Assembly: GCA_040905265.1 (NCBI GenBank)
Contig: JBBDRW010000022.1
Location: 1-56,765, forward strand
Reading direction: 5' to 3'
From: JBBDRW01 sp040905265
GTDB lineage: Bacteria > Bacteroidota > Rhodothermia > Balneolales > Balneolaceae
Length of the DNA stretch: 56,765 nt
Below are positions 43,363 through 52,285 of this stretch, one piece after another (the first letter of the stretch is position 1; every line of letters begins with the position of its first letter). The notes under the pieces were generated by a model. The model worked only from the letters and a program-made list of their open reading frames with translations. It was not told the origin of the DNA and did no database searches. A program made the position numbers and the translations under genes.

Positions 43363-44529
43363 TCAGAAATTCCACTTCAAAGATGCTGTGATAACATTTC
43401 CGGCAGAAGCGAACACGGAGTCACTGCTGCCGGCGAAGAGCTGCGTGAGCAGATTAAGGTCGATATTTTGAGCGATATTCCAGGTAACCGACGGCGAAAG
43501 AAAGAGTGCCTCTTCATCCGGATACCAGATGGCAGACAGGGAGCCGTTCAAGAGAGGGGAGAACGGGTAACTCCCCTGTCCCATTAGCTGAAATCTGGAG
43601 AACGATGGGTTATCGGCTGTGAGCGGTTCTCCCAGGAGCATAAACTGGTCCCGGCCTCCGGCCAGATTGTACAACCCCTCCAGGATAACAAAAAGGCTGT
43701 TGTCGAACATATGATCTGCAGAAATTGCAGCGATCAGGTTGGATTTCCGTGAGTTACCGGTTCTCTCTTCCAGATCGCGAAAGAGCATTACCTCCCCCTT
43801 GAAGCCTGTCTGTGCAATACTTCCTGCCCAGCCGCCGCCAAGTGCCAGTCGGTTCCGGTAGTATCCACCGATCAGTTGAATATCATATCCGTTTCGGTTG
43901 AACAGATACATGGCAGCGGCTACTGAATTGCGCATATCTCTTGCGGGTCTCCAGGCTATCTCTACTCTGGAGGCCCAGTCGCGAAAGTGCTGGATCCGAA
44001 TGGCATCGGATCCTGGCCTCTCAGGATAGTCAAACTCATAGAACGAGTAGATATTGAAGAGATCATTCGGGTTGGTTACACTGTTCATTCCCCAATTAAT
44101 CCGCTGTCGCCCTACTGTAATACGCCAGTCGTCTCTCTGCCAGTCGATATTCAGCCGGTCCGGAATATAGTGAAGAAACCAGTTGTCCTGTTCGGATATC
44201 ATCCAGGAGAGATTCACAATCCCTTCATCCCGGTCTATCAACTCTGAATAGCCGGGAATTTCGTTTACGAGGTCTCCTGCAAAAAACCGGGTTCGCATCT
44301 GCCAGTTGACGGTAAGATCAGAGGAGAGATCATACCGGAGATTCAGCCGGTTCTGTATCCGGTACTCCCGGAATGAACTCTGTTCAAAGGGTTCCGGCAA
44401 GTCAGCGTGGATCCAGACCGGCATTCCCTGGAGATAGCCTGATACATGGAGATTTTCTGACAACTGAGCACGGGTAATCTCCGGCAGCAAGGTGAGACAA
44501 GGGAGGAGAATAAGTATCAGATATCTCAT
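43363..44529 (-). CDS. Outer-membrane beta-barrel protein of the FtsX/LolA-like export operon
   Basis: This exported protein has 388 residues. A signal peptide ends near TRAQLS. It is rich in alternating aromatic/polar strands (for example LNLRYDLSSDLTVNWQMR, DWRITVGRQRINWGMNSVT, NVITASLKWNF) and ends in Phe, as outer-membrane barrels do. It resembles DUF1302-like or alginate-export-like porins in style, but the family is not fixed. It is the last gene of the five-gene operon and 108 bases after the ATPase gene, so it may be the outer-membrane part of the same pathway. Confidence 0.72.
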   Translation of the reverse strand: MRYLILILLPCLTLLPEITRAQLSENLHVSGYLQGMPVWIHADLPEPFEQSSFREYRIQNRLNLRYDLSSDLTVNWQMRTRFFAGDLVNEIPGYSELIDRDEGIVNLSWMISEQDNWFLHYIPDRLNIDWQRDDWRITVGRQRINWGMNSVTNPNDLFNIYSFYEFDYPERPGSDAIRIQHFRDWASRVEIAWRPARDMRNSVAAAMYLFNRNGYDIQLIGGYYRNRLALGGGWAGSIAQTGFKGEVMLFRDLEERTGNSRKSNLIAAISADHMFDNSLFVILEGLYNLAGGRDQFMLLGEPLTADNPSFSRFQLMGQGSYPFSPLLNGSLSAIWYPDEEALFLSPSVTWNIAQNIDLNLLTQLFAGSSDSVFASAGNVITASLKWNF

Positions 44530-44637
44530 TGTACTTCGGTATTGAATCTGGCCGGGCCATTTTGATCAGGCCTGTGATACTCTATCGTTGCCATTGTACC
44601 CGAACGGGAGATGTATTCCGGCCGGGCTGTCAGCCGG

Positions 44638-45351
44638 TCAGGTTATTGCAGAATTGCTCTGTGTGGAGTCTTTGAATTCATCTTTCCGGATTGCACCGTC
44701 TACCATTGTAATAACCCTTCTGGCCCGGTCAATTACCCGCTGGTCGTGAGTGGAAAAGATAAACGTGACATTCTCTTCCAGGTTCATCTTCTCCATCATG
44801 TCCAGCAGATTCATCGCAGACTTTGTATCCAGGTTGGCCGTTGGCTCATCCGCCAGAATGAATTTAGGTTTTGAAGCGAGTGCCCTGGCAACGGCTACCC
44901 GTTGCTGTTCCCCTCCGGAGAGTTGCTTCGGTCGGGAGTGAACTTTCTCCTTCAGCCCCATCGCTGTCAACAGCTCTTCGGCCCGGGTTTTCATCTCTTG
45001 TCTGGTTCGTTTCTGCAAAAGCATGATGAATGTTATGTTTTCATAGGCTGTAAAGACAGGGATGAGATTATACGCCTGAAATACAAATCCGATATTGTGG
45101 AGCCGAAAATCGATCAGCTCCTTGTCTTTCATTCCTGTGATCCGGGTACCCTCGATTTCAACATATCCGTCGGAGGGCAGGTCCAGGCCGCCTATCATGT
45201 TCAAAAGTGTCGTTTTCCCGGATCCCGACGGCCCGCGAACGGTAGTGAATTCACCCTTTTTAAAGGTCAAGTTCACATCTCGTAATGCATGGACCGGAAT
45301 GGTTTCCGGGTTGTAGACTTTGGAGAGATTTCTGGTCGTTATAACGTCCAT
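44638..45351 (-). CDS. LolD/MacB-type ABC transporter ATPase
   Basis: This cytoplasmic ATPase has 237 residues. Walker A is GPSGSGKTTLLNM, the signature is LSGGEQQRVAVARALA, Walker B is FILADEPTANLD, and the switch His is in FSTHD. It belongs to the LolD/FtsE/MacB group that pairs with FtsX-type permeases working by mechanotransmission. Its two permeases are directly upstream (45430-47867). A 78-base gap separates it from the second permease. Confidence 0.93.
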   Translation of the reverse strand: MDVITTRNLSKVYNPETIPVHALRDVNLTFKKGEFTTVRGPSGSGKTTLLNMIGGLDLPSDGYVEIEGTRITGMKDKELIDFRLHNIGFVFQAYNLIPVFTAYENITFIMLLQKRTRQEMKTRAEELLTAMGLKEKVHSRPKQLSGGEQQRVAVARALASKPKFILADEPTANLDTKSAMNLLDMMEKMNLEENVTFIFSTHDQRVIDRARRVITMVDGAIRKDEFKDSTQSNSAIT

Positions 45352-45429
45352 AATGATTTCCGTATGAATTGTACACCGTATGGGACGGTTTGGTCCCGAT
45401 AGATAGATATTATCGTCCGTCGTTTCATT

Positions 45430-46650
45430 TCAGTCTCTGACAATGTCTGCAGGATTCAGTTTTAATGCCTTGATTGCCGGATAGATGGCCGCCAGTATCG
45501 CTGTAAGTACAACAAGCAGAATAGTGAGGATATAATCCTCCCTGCCGGCCATTGGGTAGACGATGGCATCATAGCCAAACTCAGCCATTGAGTCGCCTCC
45601 CACTCCGCTAAAGTCAAAACCGACAGTTCCCAGATATTGCACGCTCAGCCAGGCGATCAGGAGGCCGGCTGCGGCTCCCGTCAGGGTGAGTATCACCGAT
45701 TCCAGCATGATCATTGTAAATACACGGAGCTTGTTCATGCCGATTGCAAGCAGCATGCCAAGTTCACGCATTCGTTCAAAAATGGCCATCAGCATGGTAT
45801 TTAGAATACCAAAAGCCAAAGCGAGCATGATGATGACCATGATATAAAACGTCATCGATTGGCTCATGTCGGTCATATACCGGAGTTCGGGGGAGAGTTC
45901 ATACCAGGTCTCCGCTGAAATCTCTTCAAATTCCCGGTTCAGGTCTCCGGCAACCCGTTCGCTCATCGTCTGATCGTGCAGGAGGATGGCAATTTCATGG
46001 ATGACGGCTCTGTCTGTAATCAGGCTGCCAAGATCCTCATTCCGTACAAAAACATTCCGTTCGTCATAGGGGTTGGAGGAAGTATTGAATAGGCCTGCAA
46101 CCGTAAACGAACCGGAGATAATCTCGTTGTCAAGGTCCTGAAAGGTGAGAACCACCCGCTGCCCGATTTCGGAATTAAGCTTATCGGCCAGGCTCTCTCC
46201 GAGCAGAATCGGGTTTCGAAGATCACTATCCAGATACTCCCCCCGGGTAACATTCTCGTGAAACAAGGTCGTCTCCTGTTCCCGTACTGTATCAACTCCC
46301 CGGGCCTGGACACCGGAAGAGGTTAACGGAGACTGGATCATTGCGCCGGACAGAGTACGCCCTGTATAACTCCGGACCCGTTCATCCTGTTCCAGATAGG
46401 TGTAGAGTTCGTCTGTCTGTTCCAGAACCATCCACGGTTCCCGTTCGGTAAGAAATTCCGGGTGGTGGATTTGAACGTGAGTAAGCTCCTCGAGGATGAC
46501 GTTATCAAATCGTTGCTGTAACATGCCATTGGTAAGTGCCGAGGCCATGATTCCTGCCCAAAGGCCTGCAATGATGGCTCCCAGGAGGACTCCGCTTCTG
46601 GCCGGATGTCGCCAGATATTTCTCCAGGATATGGAAAACAGCATCTTCAT
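45430..46650 (-). CDS. FtsX/LolE-like ABC permease 2
   Basis: This inner-membrane protein has 406 residues: one helix at about 20-42, a large periplasmic MacB_PCD-type domain (45-260) and three C-terminal helices, with ending KALKLNPADIVRD typical of FtsX permeases. It is a paralogue of the next gene and overlaps it by 4 bases (ATGA), so the two probably form a heterodimer as LolC/LolE do. The substrate is not known. Confidence 0.9.
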   Translation of the reverse strand: MKMLFSISWRNIWRHPARSGVLLGAIIAGLWAGIMASALTNGMLQQRFDNVILEELTHVQIHHPEFLTEREPWMVLEQTDELYTYLEQDERVRSYTGRTLSGAMIQSPLTSSGVQARGVDTVREQETTLFHENVTRGEYLDSDLRNPILLGESLADKLNSEIGQRVVLTFQDLDNEIISGSFTVAGLFNTSSNPYDERNVFVRNEDLGSLITDRAVIHEIAILLHDQTMSERVAGDLNREFEEISAETWYELSPELRYMTDMSQSMTFYIMVIIMLALAFGILNTMLMAIFERMRELGMLLAIGMNKLRVFTMIMLESVILTLTGAAAGLLIAWLSVQYLGTVGFDFSGVGGDSMAEFGYDAIVYPMAGREDYILTILLVVLTAILAAIYPAIKALKLNPADIVRD

Positions 46651-47867
46651 GTTCTTGAGGAGTCGAGAATGTTGAGGGTGTAGATTTTAATGGTCGGGTA
46701 GAAACAGATAAGCGTAGTAAGCAGAAAGATGATCATCCCCTGCCACAGAAAAATATCAGGAGCCAATGCGGTCGGCATGATCGGTTCAATCCCCCACTCC
46801 TGTACAAACTCCTCCATATCCCCGCCCAGATGTATCGGATTGTAGTAGAAGTAGAGGATGATGACAAAGCCGGACAGAAATCCGGAAAGGACACCCAGAA
46901 TACTGATGGTAACGGTCTCTATAAAGAGTACCAGTGCCAGCCTGAACCGCTGCATTCCAACAGACAAAAGGATTCCGAACTCCCGGAGCCTCTCCAGGGT
47001 CATGGTGAGAATGGTGCCGAAAATCCCGAAGCCGATGACAACATAGAGGATCATCATCATGACTCTCGTTGAAGCGCGGTCAAACTCCAGTGCCTGAATC
47101 AGTTCGGGCATCAATTCTTCCCAGGAGAAAATGCGTAACTCTTCACTGTCCAGACTCTCCAGTACTGACTCTGATACTGTATCAATGTGACGAATATGCG
47201 TCGGTGTTACGAGAAGAGAAGTGATTTGATCCTCAGCAGAGAGGAGCCATTGTGCATCCGCCAGCGAGATATAGACCATTTGATTATTCATATCCCTGAT
47301 CGGGTGATGAATCAGTCCGGCAACTTCAAACTTTCCTGCGGCCGTCATTCCAAACCGGCCCTGGCCAAGCAGCACCAGTGAATCTCCGACTGCCAGGTTC
47401 AGCCGGCCGGCAAGGCCTTCTCCCAATACGGCCGTACCATCTCCAGGCTCAAAAAATCGCCCTTCGGTGAGCCTCTCTTCCAGGTTATTGAGCTTGTTCT
47501 CACCATCCAGGTCTGTTCCAAGCACCATGGCTCCCCGCGTCTGCTCTTCTCCGGCGGCCAGCATGAATGTTTCAATTCTGGGAACTGTAAACTCTACCTG
47601 TTCTGCTTCGTGGCTGATCCGATCTCTGTCAGAACCGTGAAAGTGAAACGAGTTGTCGAGAGAGGGCTCATCTCTATATCGGAAATCCTGAACCTGGAGG
47701 TAGCCGGTATGGAACCGGGTCATATTCTCGATCGTAAGGTTATGGACTCCACGCTCCAGAGACTCCAAGAAAAGTGCGAAGACGACAGCAAACATGATCG
47801 ATGAGACCGTGATCAGGGTCCGCCGCTTGTTTCTCCAGATATTTCTCCAGGCGAGTTTGAAGTACAT
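46647..47867 (-). CDS. FtsX/LolC-like ABC permease 1
   Basis: This has 406 residues and the same plan as its partner: helix near 20-40 (ITVSSIMFAVVFALFLES), periplasmic domain, then three helices and an ending with IYTLNILDSSRT. The N-terminal FKLAWRNIWRNKRRT is the typical amphipathic entry of FtsX-type permeases. It lies 15 bases after the LolA-like gene. Four genes from here to the ATPase make a complete transporter with a periplasmic partner. Confidence 0.9.
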   Translation of the reverse strand: MYFKLAWRNIWRNKRRTLITVSSIMFAVVFALFLESLERGVHNLTIENMTRFHTGYLQVQDFRYRDEPSLDNSFHFHGSDRDRISHEAEQVEFTVPRIETFMLAAGEEQTRGAMVLGTDLDGENKLNNLEERLTEGRFFEPGDGTAVLGEGLAGRLNLAVGDSLVLLGQGRFGMTAAGKFEVAGLIHHPIRDMNNQMVYISLADAQWLLSAEDQITSLLVTPTHIRHIDTVSESVLESLDSEELRIFSWEELMPELIQALEFDRASTRVMMMILYVVIGFGIFGTILTMTLERLREFGILLSVGMQRFRLALVLFIETVTISILGVLSGFLSGFVIILYFYYNPIHLGGDMEEFVQEWGIEPIMPTALAPDIFLWQGMIIFLLTTLICFYPTIKIYTLNILDSSRT

Positions 47868-47882
47868 GTGTTCTTCAATTAA

Positions 47883-48665
47883 TCATCGAACTCTGCGCAT
47901 GTTTTGCTGAGTAAAAAAGGATTCATCGATATCGATATTGAATTCCATTGCCTGATAGGTCATGATTGTGTGCTGATCGGGCCGGTCTTCCGGTGTGAGA
48001 GTCATTCGGGTCGGGATCGTACGGCTGCCGAGATTTTGAATACGGTCGAATTCGATTGTGTTCACAAGTTCCTCGCTCTGGCCATACTGTTCCATCCGCA
48101 ACTGCATATAATTCTCCTTGCTGACCCAGATCAATACCTTGCCCCAGACGATGGGTGTATCCGGCCTGGGGATCAGTTCGAGTACCCAGCTCTCCCTGCC
48201 GTTTAGCTCCTCTTCCCTGAGAATCCGGTGTTCATAGTCATGGATTGTAGAGCTCTCCCGGACCAGGTCATCATTGGTAAAATCTGATCCCATCCAGGAC
48301 TGGGACATCATAGAGGGGGGCATCTTGATGGTACGGTCTATATTGGGGATATAATTCCAGATCTCGTTGTTCCGTTTTAAAAAGGTTGTCCCCTGGTCTC
48401 TTGCAGGGGCAGTTATCAGAATGAGAGAATACTCTTCTCCCATCGCCCAGGCTTTCATGCTGACGTCCCTTGTATATCGGGGCCTCTCGATCGTCATGGT
48501 CATCTCCACATAACTTGACTCACCGCGCATCAGATCTTCCATCTGCTCGATAATTTCAGCAGCAGACTGTGCGGCAGCGGATTGTACCAGTGTAGCTGCG
48601 AGTAGTGGCAGCAATATCATGTTTGAGAGGGCGGCTAGTGGGGAAAGATGTCGGTTTGAATCCAT
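47883..48665 (-). CDS. LolA-like outer membrane lipoprotein-sorting protein (PF17131 type)
   Basis: This periplasmic protein has about 260 residues; ATG 48665 is preferred because GGAAAG lies 7 bases upstream, while ATG 48683 is also possible. A signal peptide ends near SAAAQ. The body (MEDLMRGESSYVEMTMTIER, YSLILITAPARDQGTTFLKR, MMSQSWMGSDFTNDDLV) matches the LolA-like domain found with FtsX transporters, an open beta half-barrel that carries hydrophobic cargo. It begins the operon whose later genes encode two permeases, the ATPase and a barrel. It is not the housekeeping LolA, which is shorter and lacks this context. Confidence 0.85.
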   Translation of the reverse strand: MDSNRHLSPLAALSNMILLPLLAATLVQSAAAQSAAEIIEQMEDLMRGESSYVEMTMTIERPRYTRDVSMKAWAMGEEYSLILITAPARDQGTTFLKRNNEIWNYIPNIDRTIKMPPSMMSQSWMGSDFTNDDLVRESSTIHDYEHRILREEELNGRESWVLELIPRPDTPIVWGKVLIWVSKENYMQLRMEQYGQSEELVNTIEFDRIQNLGSRTIPTRMTLTPEDRPDQHTIMTYQAMEFNIDIDESFFTQQNMRRVR

Positions 48666-48683
48666 GAAAGAGCTTTCCAACAT

Positions 48684-49012
48684 TTATTAGTTATCGAAAA
48701 AAAACGTTACTGTCGGTTTCGTCGTTTACGCGCCTGTCAAGGGGGAGGTATTTTTGAAGATCTTCATAGAAAATGTGTACGTACATTTCCTTGCCAGGAT
48801 GCAAACAATCTATGGAATGGAGATGATATGACCAAAACCGTAATTGTGAGCCGACTACAGACTCTTCGGTTCTGAAATCGGCGTTACGGGAATCAGATAT
48901 GGAATGAAAAAGTAAAAATCCTGCTTTACTATAGTATGGTTCACTGCCATCTGAACTGAAAAACTCGCCATTTCACACTCTGAAAGGTCAGGGCAATCAC
49001 ATTTACAACAGT
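48684..49012. other. Divergent intergenic region, nothing recognised
   Basis: About 330 bases lie between the LolA-like gene (minus) and the DUF1499 gene (plus). It is AT-rich with a TGTACGTACA palindrome near 48776-48785. No open frame with family similarity, RNA gene or terminator was recognised; it should hold the promoter of the five-gene export operon. Confidence 0.5.
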
Positions 49013-49741
49013 ATGAAACTGAGTTATACCAAATTTCTCTTCTACCTCTCGCTTCTGACGGCCGCTGCACTGCTCCTGTCCGGATATGGATATCAATGGA
49101 ACTTGTGGGAGCTTGGCACAGGGTTTATGGTCATGCGATACAGTGCGTATGTGGCGATCGGCCTGACGATTGTCAGTGTTTTCTCCCTGTGGTTTCTGAG
49201 AAAATCAGGTTTCAGGATCGTCTCCATGTTACTCATTACACTGCTTTTGATGGGGGCTGCGTCAGCCATGATGCTCTACTGGCAGCAGAAGGCCAGTGGT
49301 GTTCCCCCCATTCATGACATCTCAACTGACCTGGAAAATCCGCCTGAATTTGTTGCAATGGTCCGGCTGCGGGCGGATGCACCCAATCCACCGGAGTATG
49401 CCGGAGAGGAGACGGCTGTTGCGCAACGGGAAGCGTACCCCGATATACAGCCGCTCTATCTGAACGCAGATCTGCAGGATGTTATGGATCAGGCGGTTCT
49501 GTTACTCCTAAACCGAGAGTGGGATCTCGTCGCCATCAACCGCAATGAAGGGCGTATTGAGGCGACCGAAAAACTGGCCTGGTTCGGTTTTAAAGATGAT
49601 GTAGTATTGAGGTTTATGGAGTCAGATCAGGGAACCCGGGTGGATATGCGTTCCAAATCGAGGATCGGAAGAGGGGATGTCGGGGTCAATGCCGACAGGA
49701 TAGAAAAATTTCTCACAGACCTGGAGAGAACTGTTGAGTAG
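49013..49741 (+). CDS. DUF1499 membrane protein
   Basis: The protein has 242 residues: three helices in the first 95 residues, followed by a soluble DUF1499 domain (about 100-240) with PEYAGEETAVAQREAYPDIQ, WDLVAINRNEGRIEATEK, the FKDDVVLRF strand and DMRSKSRIGRGDVGVNADRI, all family marks. The function is unknown. It is a single gene, and a GGAGTCTGTCGG hairpin 16 bases after its stop could end the transcript. Confidence 0.85.
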   Translation: MKLSYTKFLFYLSLLTAAALLLSGYGYQWNLWELGTGFMVMRYSAYVAIGLTIVSVFSLWFLRKSGFRIVSMLLITLLLMGAASAMMLYWQQKASGVPPIHDISTDLENPPEFVAMVRLRADAPNPPEYAGEETAVAQREAYPDIQPLYLNADLQDVMDQAVLLLLNREWDLVAINRNEGRIEATEKLAWFGFKDDVVLRFMESDQGTRVDMRSKSRIGRGDVGVNADRIEKFLTDLERTVE

Positions 49742-49756
49742 GACGACACCAGGAGT

Positions 49757-49782
49757 CCGGCAGACTCCTGGGAGTCTGTCGG
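49757..49782 (+). terminator. Hairpin of repeat-B sequence after DUF1499 gene
   Basis: CCGGCAGACTCC (49757-49768) pairs with GGAGTCTGTCGG (49771-49782) with one G-T wobble and a 2-base loop. There is no T-run, so it may be a REP-like palindrome or a convergent-end barrier, not a classical intrinsic terminator. Confidence 0.5.
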
Positions 49783-49806
49783 AATTAGATAATTGTCACG
49801 AAGGGG

Positions 49807-49842
49807 CGCAGTAGATCAGACTAAGATTGACAGACTTCTAGG
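49807..49842 (+). repeat. Dispersed repeat family B, copy 3
   Basis: CGCAGTAGATCAGACTAAG then ATTGACAGACTTCTAGG. It includes the stop codon of the small membrane protein gene on the other strand (49838-49840). Confidence 0.7.
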
Positions 49843-50092
49843 AAGGCCCCCCGCCGGAACGATGGCGAATCACGCTTGCATAGACAAGGAGGGCTGTCCC
49901 GGAGAGCAGAAAAAAATATTTTACACCCTCTTCTTCAGAGAGCAGGGTGAATCCCAGAACGAGAAATGTAATCCCGATCAGGATGATGGAGAAGAGGTGG
50001 TTTGTCGGATTCATAAGGTTGTGGATTGATTCTGCCCTGTCGGACTTGTCAGTGTCTTCACCATTTTCTGGTGTGGGATCGTTACTCCTCAT
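49838..50092 (-). CDS. Small two-helix membrane protein
   Basis: This is an 84-residue protein with an acidic N-tail and two predicted helices (about 33-51 and 58-75), ending in a basic RHRSGGGPS tail. The family is not recognised. It starts 11 bases inside the end of the cyclophilin gene, which supports translational coupling. Its stop codon lies within a repeat-B copy, so the C-terminus may have been altered by that insertion. Confidence 0.5.
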   Translation of the reverse strand: MRSNDPTPENGEDTDKSDRAESIHNLMNPTNHLFSIILIGITFLVLGFTLLSEEEGVKYFFLLSGTALLVYASVIRHRSGGGPS

Positions 50093-50717
50093 TCCCGATC
50101 AGGTATGCCCGCTTTATGTAATCGATATTCGGATAGTTCTGTTGAAGAAACGCATTACCGCCTGCCCGGATAGAGTCCTGCTGCATGGACGGTTCATTTG
50201 CATATTCATCGTAGAAGGATTCAACCACATCCATTCCGGATACGATTTCGGCAACGACCGGGTATCCGGAAACGCCGCCGACCGTAAGTGTATCCAGCCG
50301 GGGTGAATTGTTCTCAAGATTGATGAAAAGCTGAGTGGTTCTGGTCTCGGCACCGGCCCTGGCAAATCCGATGGTTCCCTTTGTGTTGGCCTTCAGAACC
50401 GGTTCATCGGGAAGAGGCCGTTCATCCCAGGCGTTATTGATACTGTTGTCGTCGTGGAGTCCGAACTGGGCGACATAGCCGGGGACAACCCGAAAGATGC
50501 CGATATCTGTATAAAATTCACTTTGAATCAATTGGTACAACCGATCAACACCGGCCGGTGACCAATCTCTGAGGGAGACAATTTCAAAATCACCTTTTGT
50601 TGTTTCAAACCGGGCAGGAGCCTGCATCTCTTCCAATTCAGAATAGAGGCCAGGCTGGCAGGATAGAATGGCCAGAAGAGAAGCAAGAGAGACGAGTGTC
50701 AGGATCCTATATTTCAT
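50082..50717 (-). CDS. Cyclophilin-type peptidyl-prolyl isomerase lipoprotein
   Basis: This is a periplasmic lipoprotein of 211 residues from ATG 50717 (lipobox LLAILSC, Cys about 20). ARFETTKGDFEIVSL opens the cyclophilin barrel; FRVVPGYVAQFG, GTIGFARAGAETRTTQLFIN and VVAEIVSGMDVVESF are the conserved parts and include the active-site Arg and Gln/Phe. It should speed folding of envelope proteins. Upstream is a long intergenic region. Confidence 0.9.
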   Translation of the reverse strand: MKYRILTLVSLASLLAILSCQPGLYSELEEMQAPARFETTKGDFEIVSLRDWSPAGVDRLYQLIQSEFYTDIGIFRVVPGYVAQFGLHDDNSINNAWDERPLPDEPVLKANTKGTIGFARAGAETRTTQLFINLENNSPRLDTLTVGGVSGYPVVAEIVSGMDVVESFYDEYANEPSMQQDSIRAGGNAFLQQNYPNIDYIKRAYLIGNEE

Positions 50718-50880
50718 ACGGCTTATCCAGCAAGGGTTGTTCATTCAGTAGTTCGCATGCAACCTGTCCGGACGGCGATGCTTCTGGCAGTCCAAAACGG
50801 GTCTTTCTACTACATTCTGCATAAAACCCGTCCGTATCTGTGACTGTGCATAACTGCTGTACAAGATCGAAGGTGAAATA

Positions 50881-50908
50881 TTGTACCTGCACCTTCAAAT
50901 TGTATAGT
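50881..50908 (+). promoter_or_regulatory. Possible sigma-70-like promoter for a short transcript
   Basis: TTGTAC (50881-50886) and TATAGT (50903-50908) are spaced by 16 bases. Low confidence: Bacteroidota-type promoters often differ, and there is no experimental mark. Confidence 0.25.
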
Positions 50909-51042
50909 CGTCACAGTTCTAAAGAGTAACAAAGATTTTTGAGACGTTCAATTCATATCTGCTTACGGTGTTTGTCAGGCCCGGTTACCGTGTCCATCAT
51001 CTACGTTTGACAGACTCCCGGGATCAGGTTCCCGATAGATGA

Positions 51043-51077
51043 TTAAAAAGCCGCAGTTTTGGGCCGCGGCTTTTTAA
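51043..51077 (+). terminator. Strong intrinsic terminator, orphan
   Basis: TTAAAAAGCCGC (51043-51054) pairs perfectly with GCGGCTTTTTAA (51066-51077) around an 11-base loop; the T-run works on the plus strand and the A-run gives a similar signal on the minus strand. No gene ends here, so it may stop a small RNA or act in the leader of the 51293 gene. Confidence 0.8.
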
Positions 51078-51292
51078 TCTGTAAACTATATGTTTGATTC
51101 TTTCTTTCGGCCGGATATTGTTATGAATTGTTTTGCTGACTACATTCACAAATAGTAGAAAGTTTTGAGTGGGCTTTGTTGCGGATTGTTATACAAGCTG
51201 GTGCCTGAAAGGGAAATACCCGGTACATGAATGATTTCTGACAGAGAAGTTGGTACAAACAGTTGAACATAAACAACAAATGGAGCAGGAAA

Positions 51293-52165
51293 ATGAATTG
51301 GAAACTGTTGTTCGTTTTTACACTAGTGATGGCCTTTATGCAGGGGATCGTAACCGGGCAGGACAGTGGCCCTGAAATGGTCAGGATTGAGACGGCAGAC
51401 GGGAATATTATGATTGGCAGGCTCCTTGCAGAGAGTGATGATCAATTGGTTCTGGACGTTGAGGGGATTGGAGAGATTACCGTTCAAAGGTCGAATATAC
51501 GGCGGATCGATCGCATTGACCCATCCAGAATCCGTAACGGAGAGTATTGGTTCGATAACCCGCAGGGAACCCGATACTTTTTTGCACCCAACGCTATCGG
51601 GCTACGGAAAGGCCACGGATACTATCAGAATACATGGATTTTCTTCAATAATGTGAACTATGGTGTGACGGATAACTTTTCGATCGGTGGCGGACTGATC
51701 CCCGGATTTCTGCTGGGAGGGGGGCTGAGCGCAACTCCGGTCTGGATTCTGCCCAAGCTGTCGATTCCGGTTGCCAGTGACAAGGTTCATCTTGCAGCGG
51801 GAGCAATGATCGGAGGAACACTTGGATCGGATGGCGGCGGGGGCGGCCTGCTCTATGGCAGTGGAACGTTTGGGTCTACAGACAACAACGTGACTGTCGG
51901 CCTGGGATATGGATTTGCCGGTGGTGAACTGTCAGATACACCCCTGGTAAATATCAGCGGTATGTACCGGGCTAAACGAACGGTCTATCTGCTTACGGAA
52001 ATCTATTTTCTGCCTGGAATCGAGGAGAGTGGGTTTGCACTTTTCGGCGGACGATGGGCACCCGAACGGTTTGCCGTAGACTTCGGAATCGTGAGCCCTC
52101 TATCTGCCAATGCCGATATCATCGGCATCCCATGGCTCGGGGTAACCATACCTTTCGGAAGGTAA
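51293..52165 (+). CDS. Secreted beta-rich protein, possible outer-membrane barrel with N-terminal Sm-like/SH3-like domain
   Basis: ATG 51293 is preferred over TTG 51263 because AGGA lies just upstream. The protein has 290 residues. A signal peptide ends near GIVTGQ. Residues 20-70 (VRIETADGNIMIGRLLAESD, EITVQRSNIRRID) look like a small beta-barrel/SH3-like domain, as in some periplasmic proteins. The rest is Gly-rich with regular strands (NFSIGGGLIPGFLLGGG, GLGYGFAGGEL, WLGVTIPFGR) that would fit a small outer-membrane barrel. The family was not recognised. It is a single gene preceded by the orphan terminator region. Confidence 0.6.
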   Translation: MNWKLLFVFTLVMAFMQGIVTGQDSGPEMVRIETADGNIMIGRLLAESDDQLVLDVEGIGEITVQRSNIRRIDRIDPSRIRNGEYWFDNPQGTRYFFAPNAIGLRKGHGYYQNTWIFFNNVNYGVTDNFSIGGGLIPGFLLGGGLSATPVWILPKLSIPVASDKVHLAAGAMIGGTLGSDGGGGGLLYGSGTFGSTDNNVTVGLGYGFAGGELSDTPLVNISGMYRAKRTVYLLTEIYFLPGIEESGFALFGGRWAPERFAVDFGIVSPLSANADIIGIPWLGVTIPFGR

Positions 52166-52285
52166 TTCAGGCCGGAGGTGTGTGTTCTGATTTTGCGAAT
52201 ATTGTCAATACACGCTTTTAGGACTGGCCTGTCTTCAGACTGAATCTTGCGTTTCATAATAGCTGAACAGGTATTCTTCCGGTTG

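Larger units (their letters stand above)
50718..51292. other. Long divergent intergenic region with orphan terminator and hairpins
   Basis: This 575-base spacer separates the cyclophilin gene (minus) from a plus-strand secreted protein gene. It contains a GAAGGTG/CACCTTC hairpin (50869-50896), a sigma-70-like TTGTAC-16-TATAGT (50881-50908), an ATCATCTA/TAGATGAT hairpin enclosing a TTGACAGACTCCCGGG repeat-B core (50996-51043), and a 12-base perfect terminator stem (51043-51077). No protein-coding frame was recognised. Confidence 0.6.
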
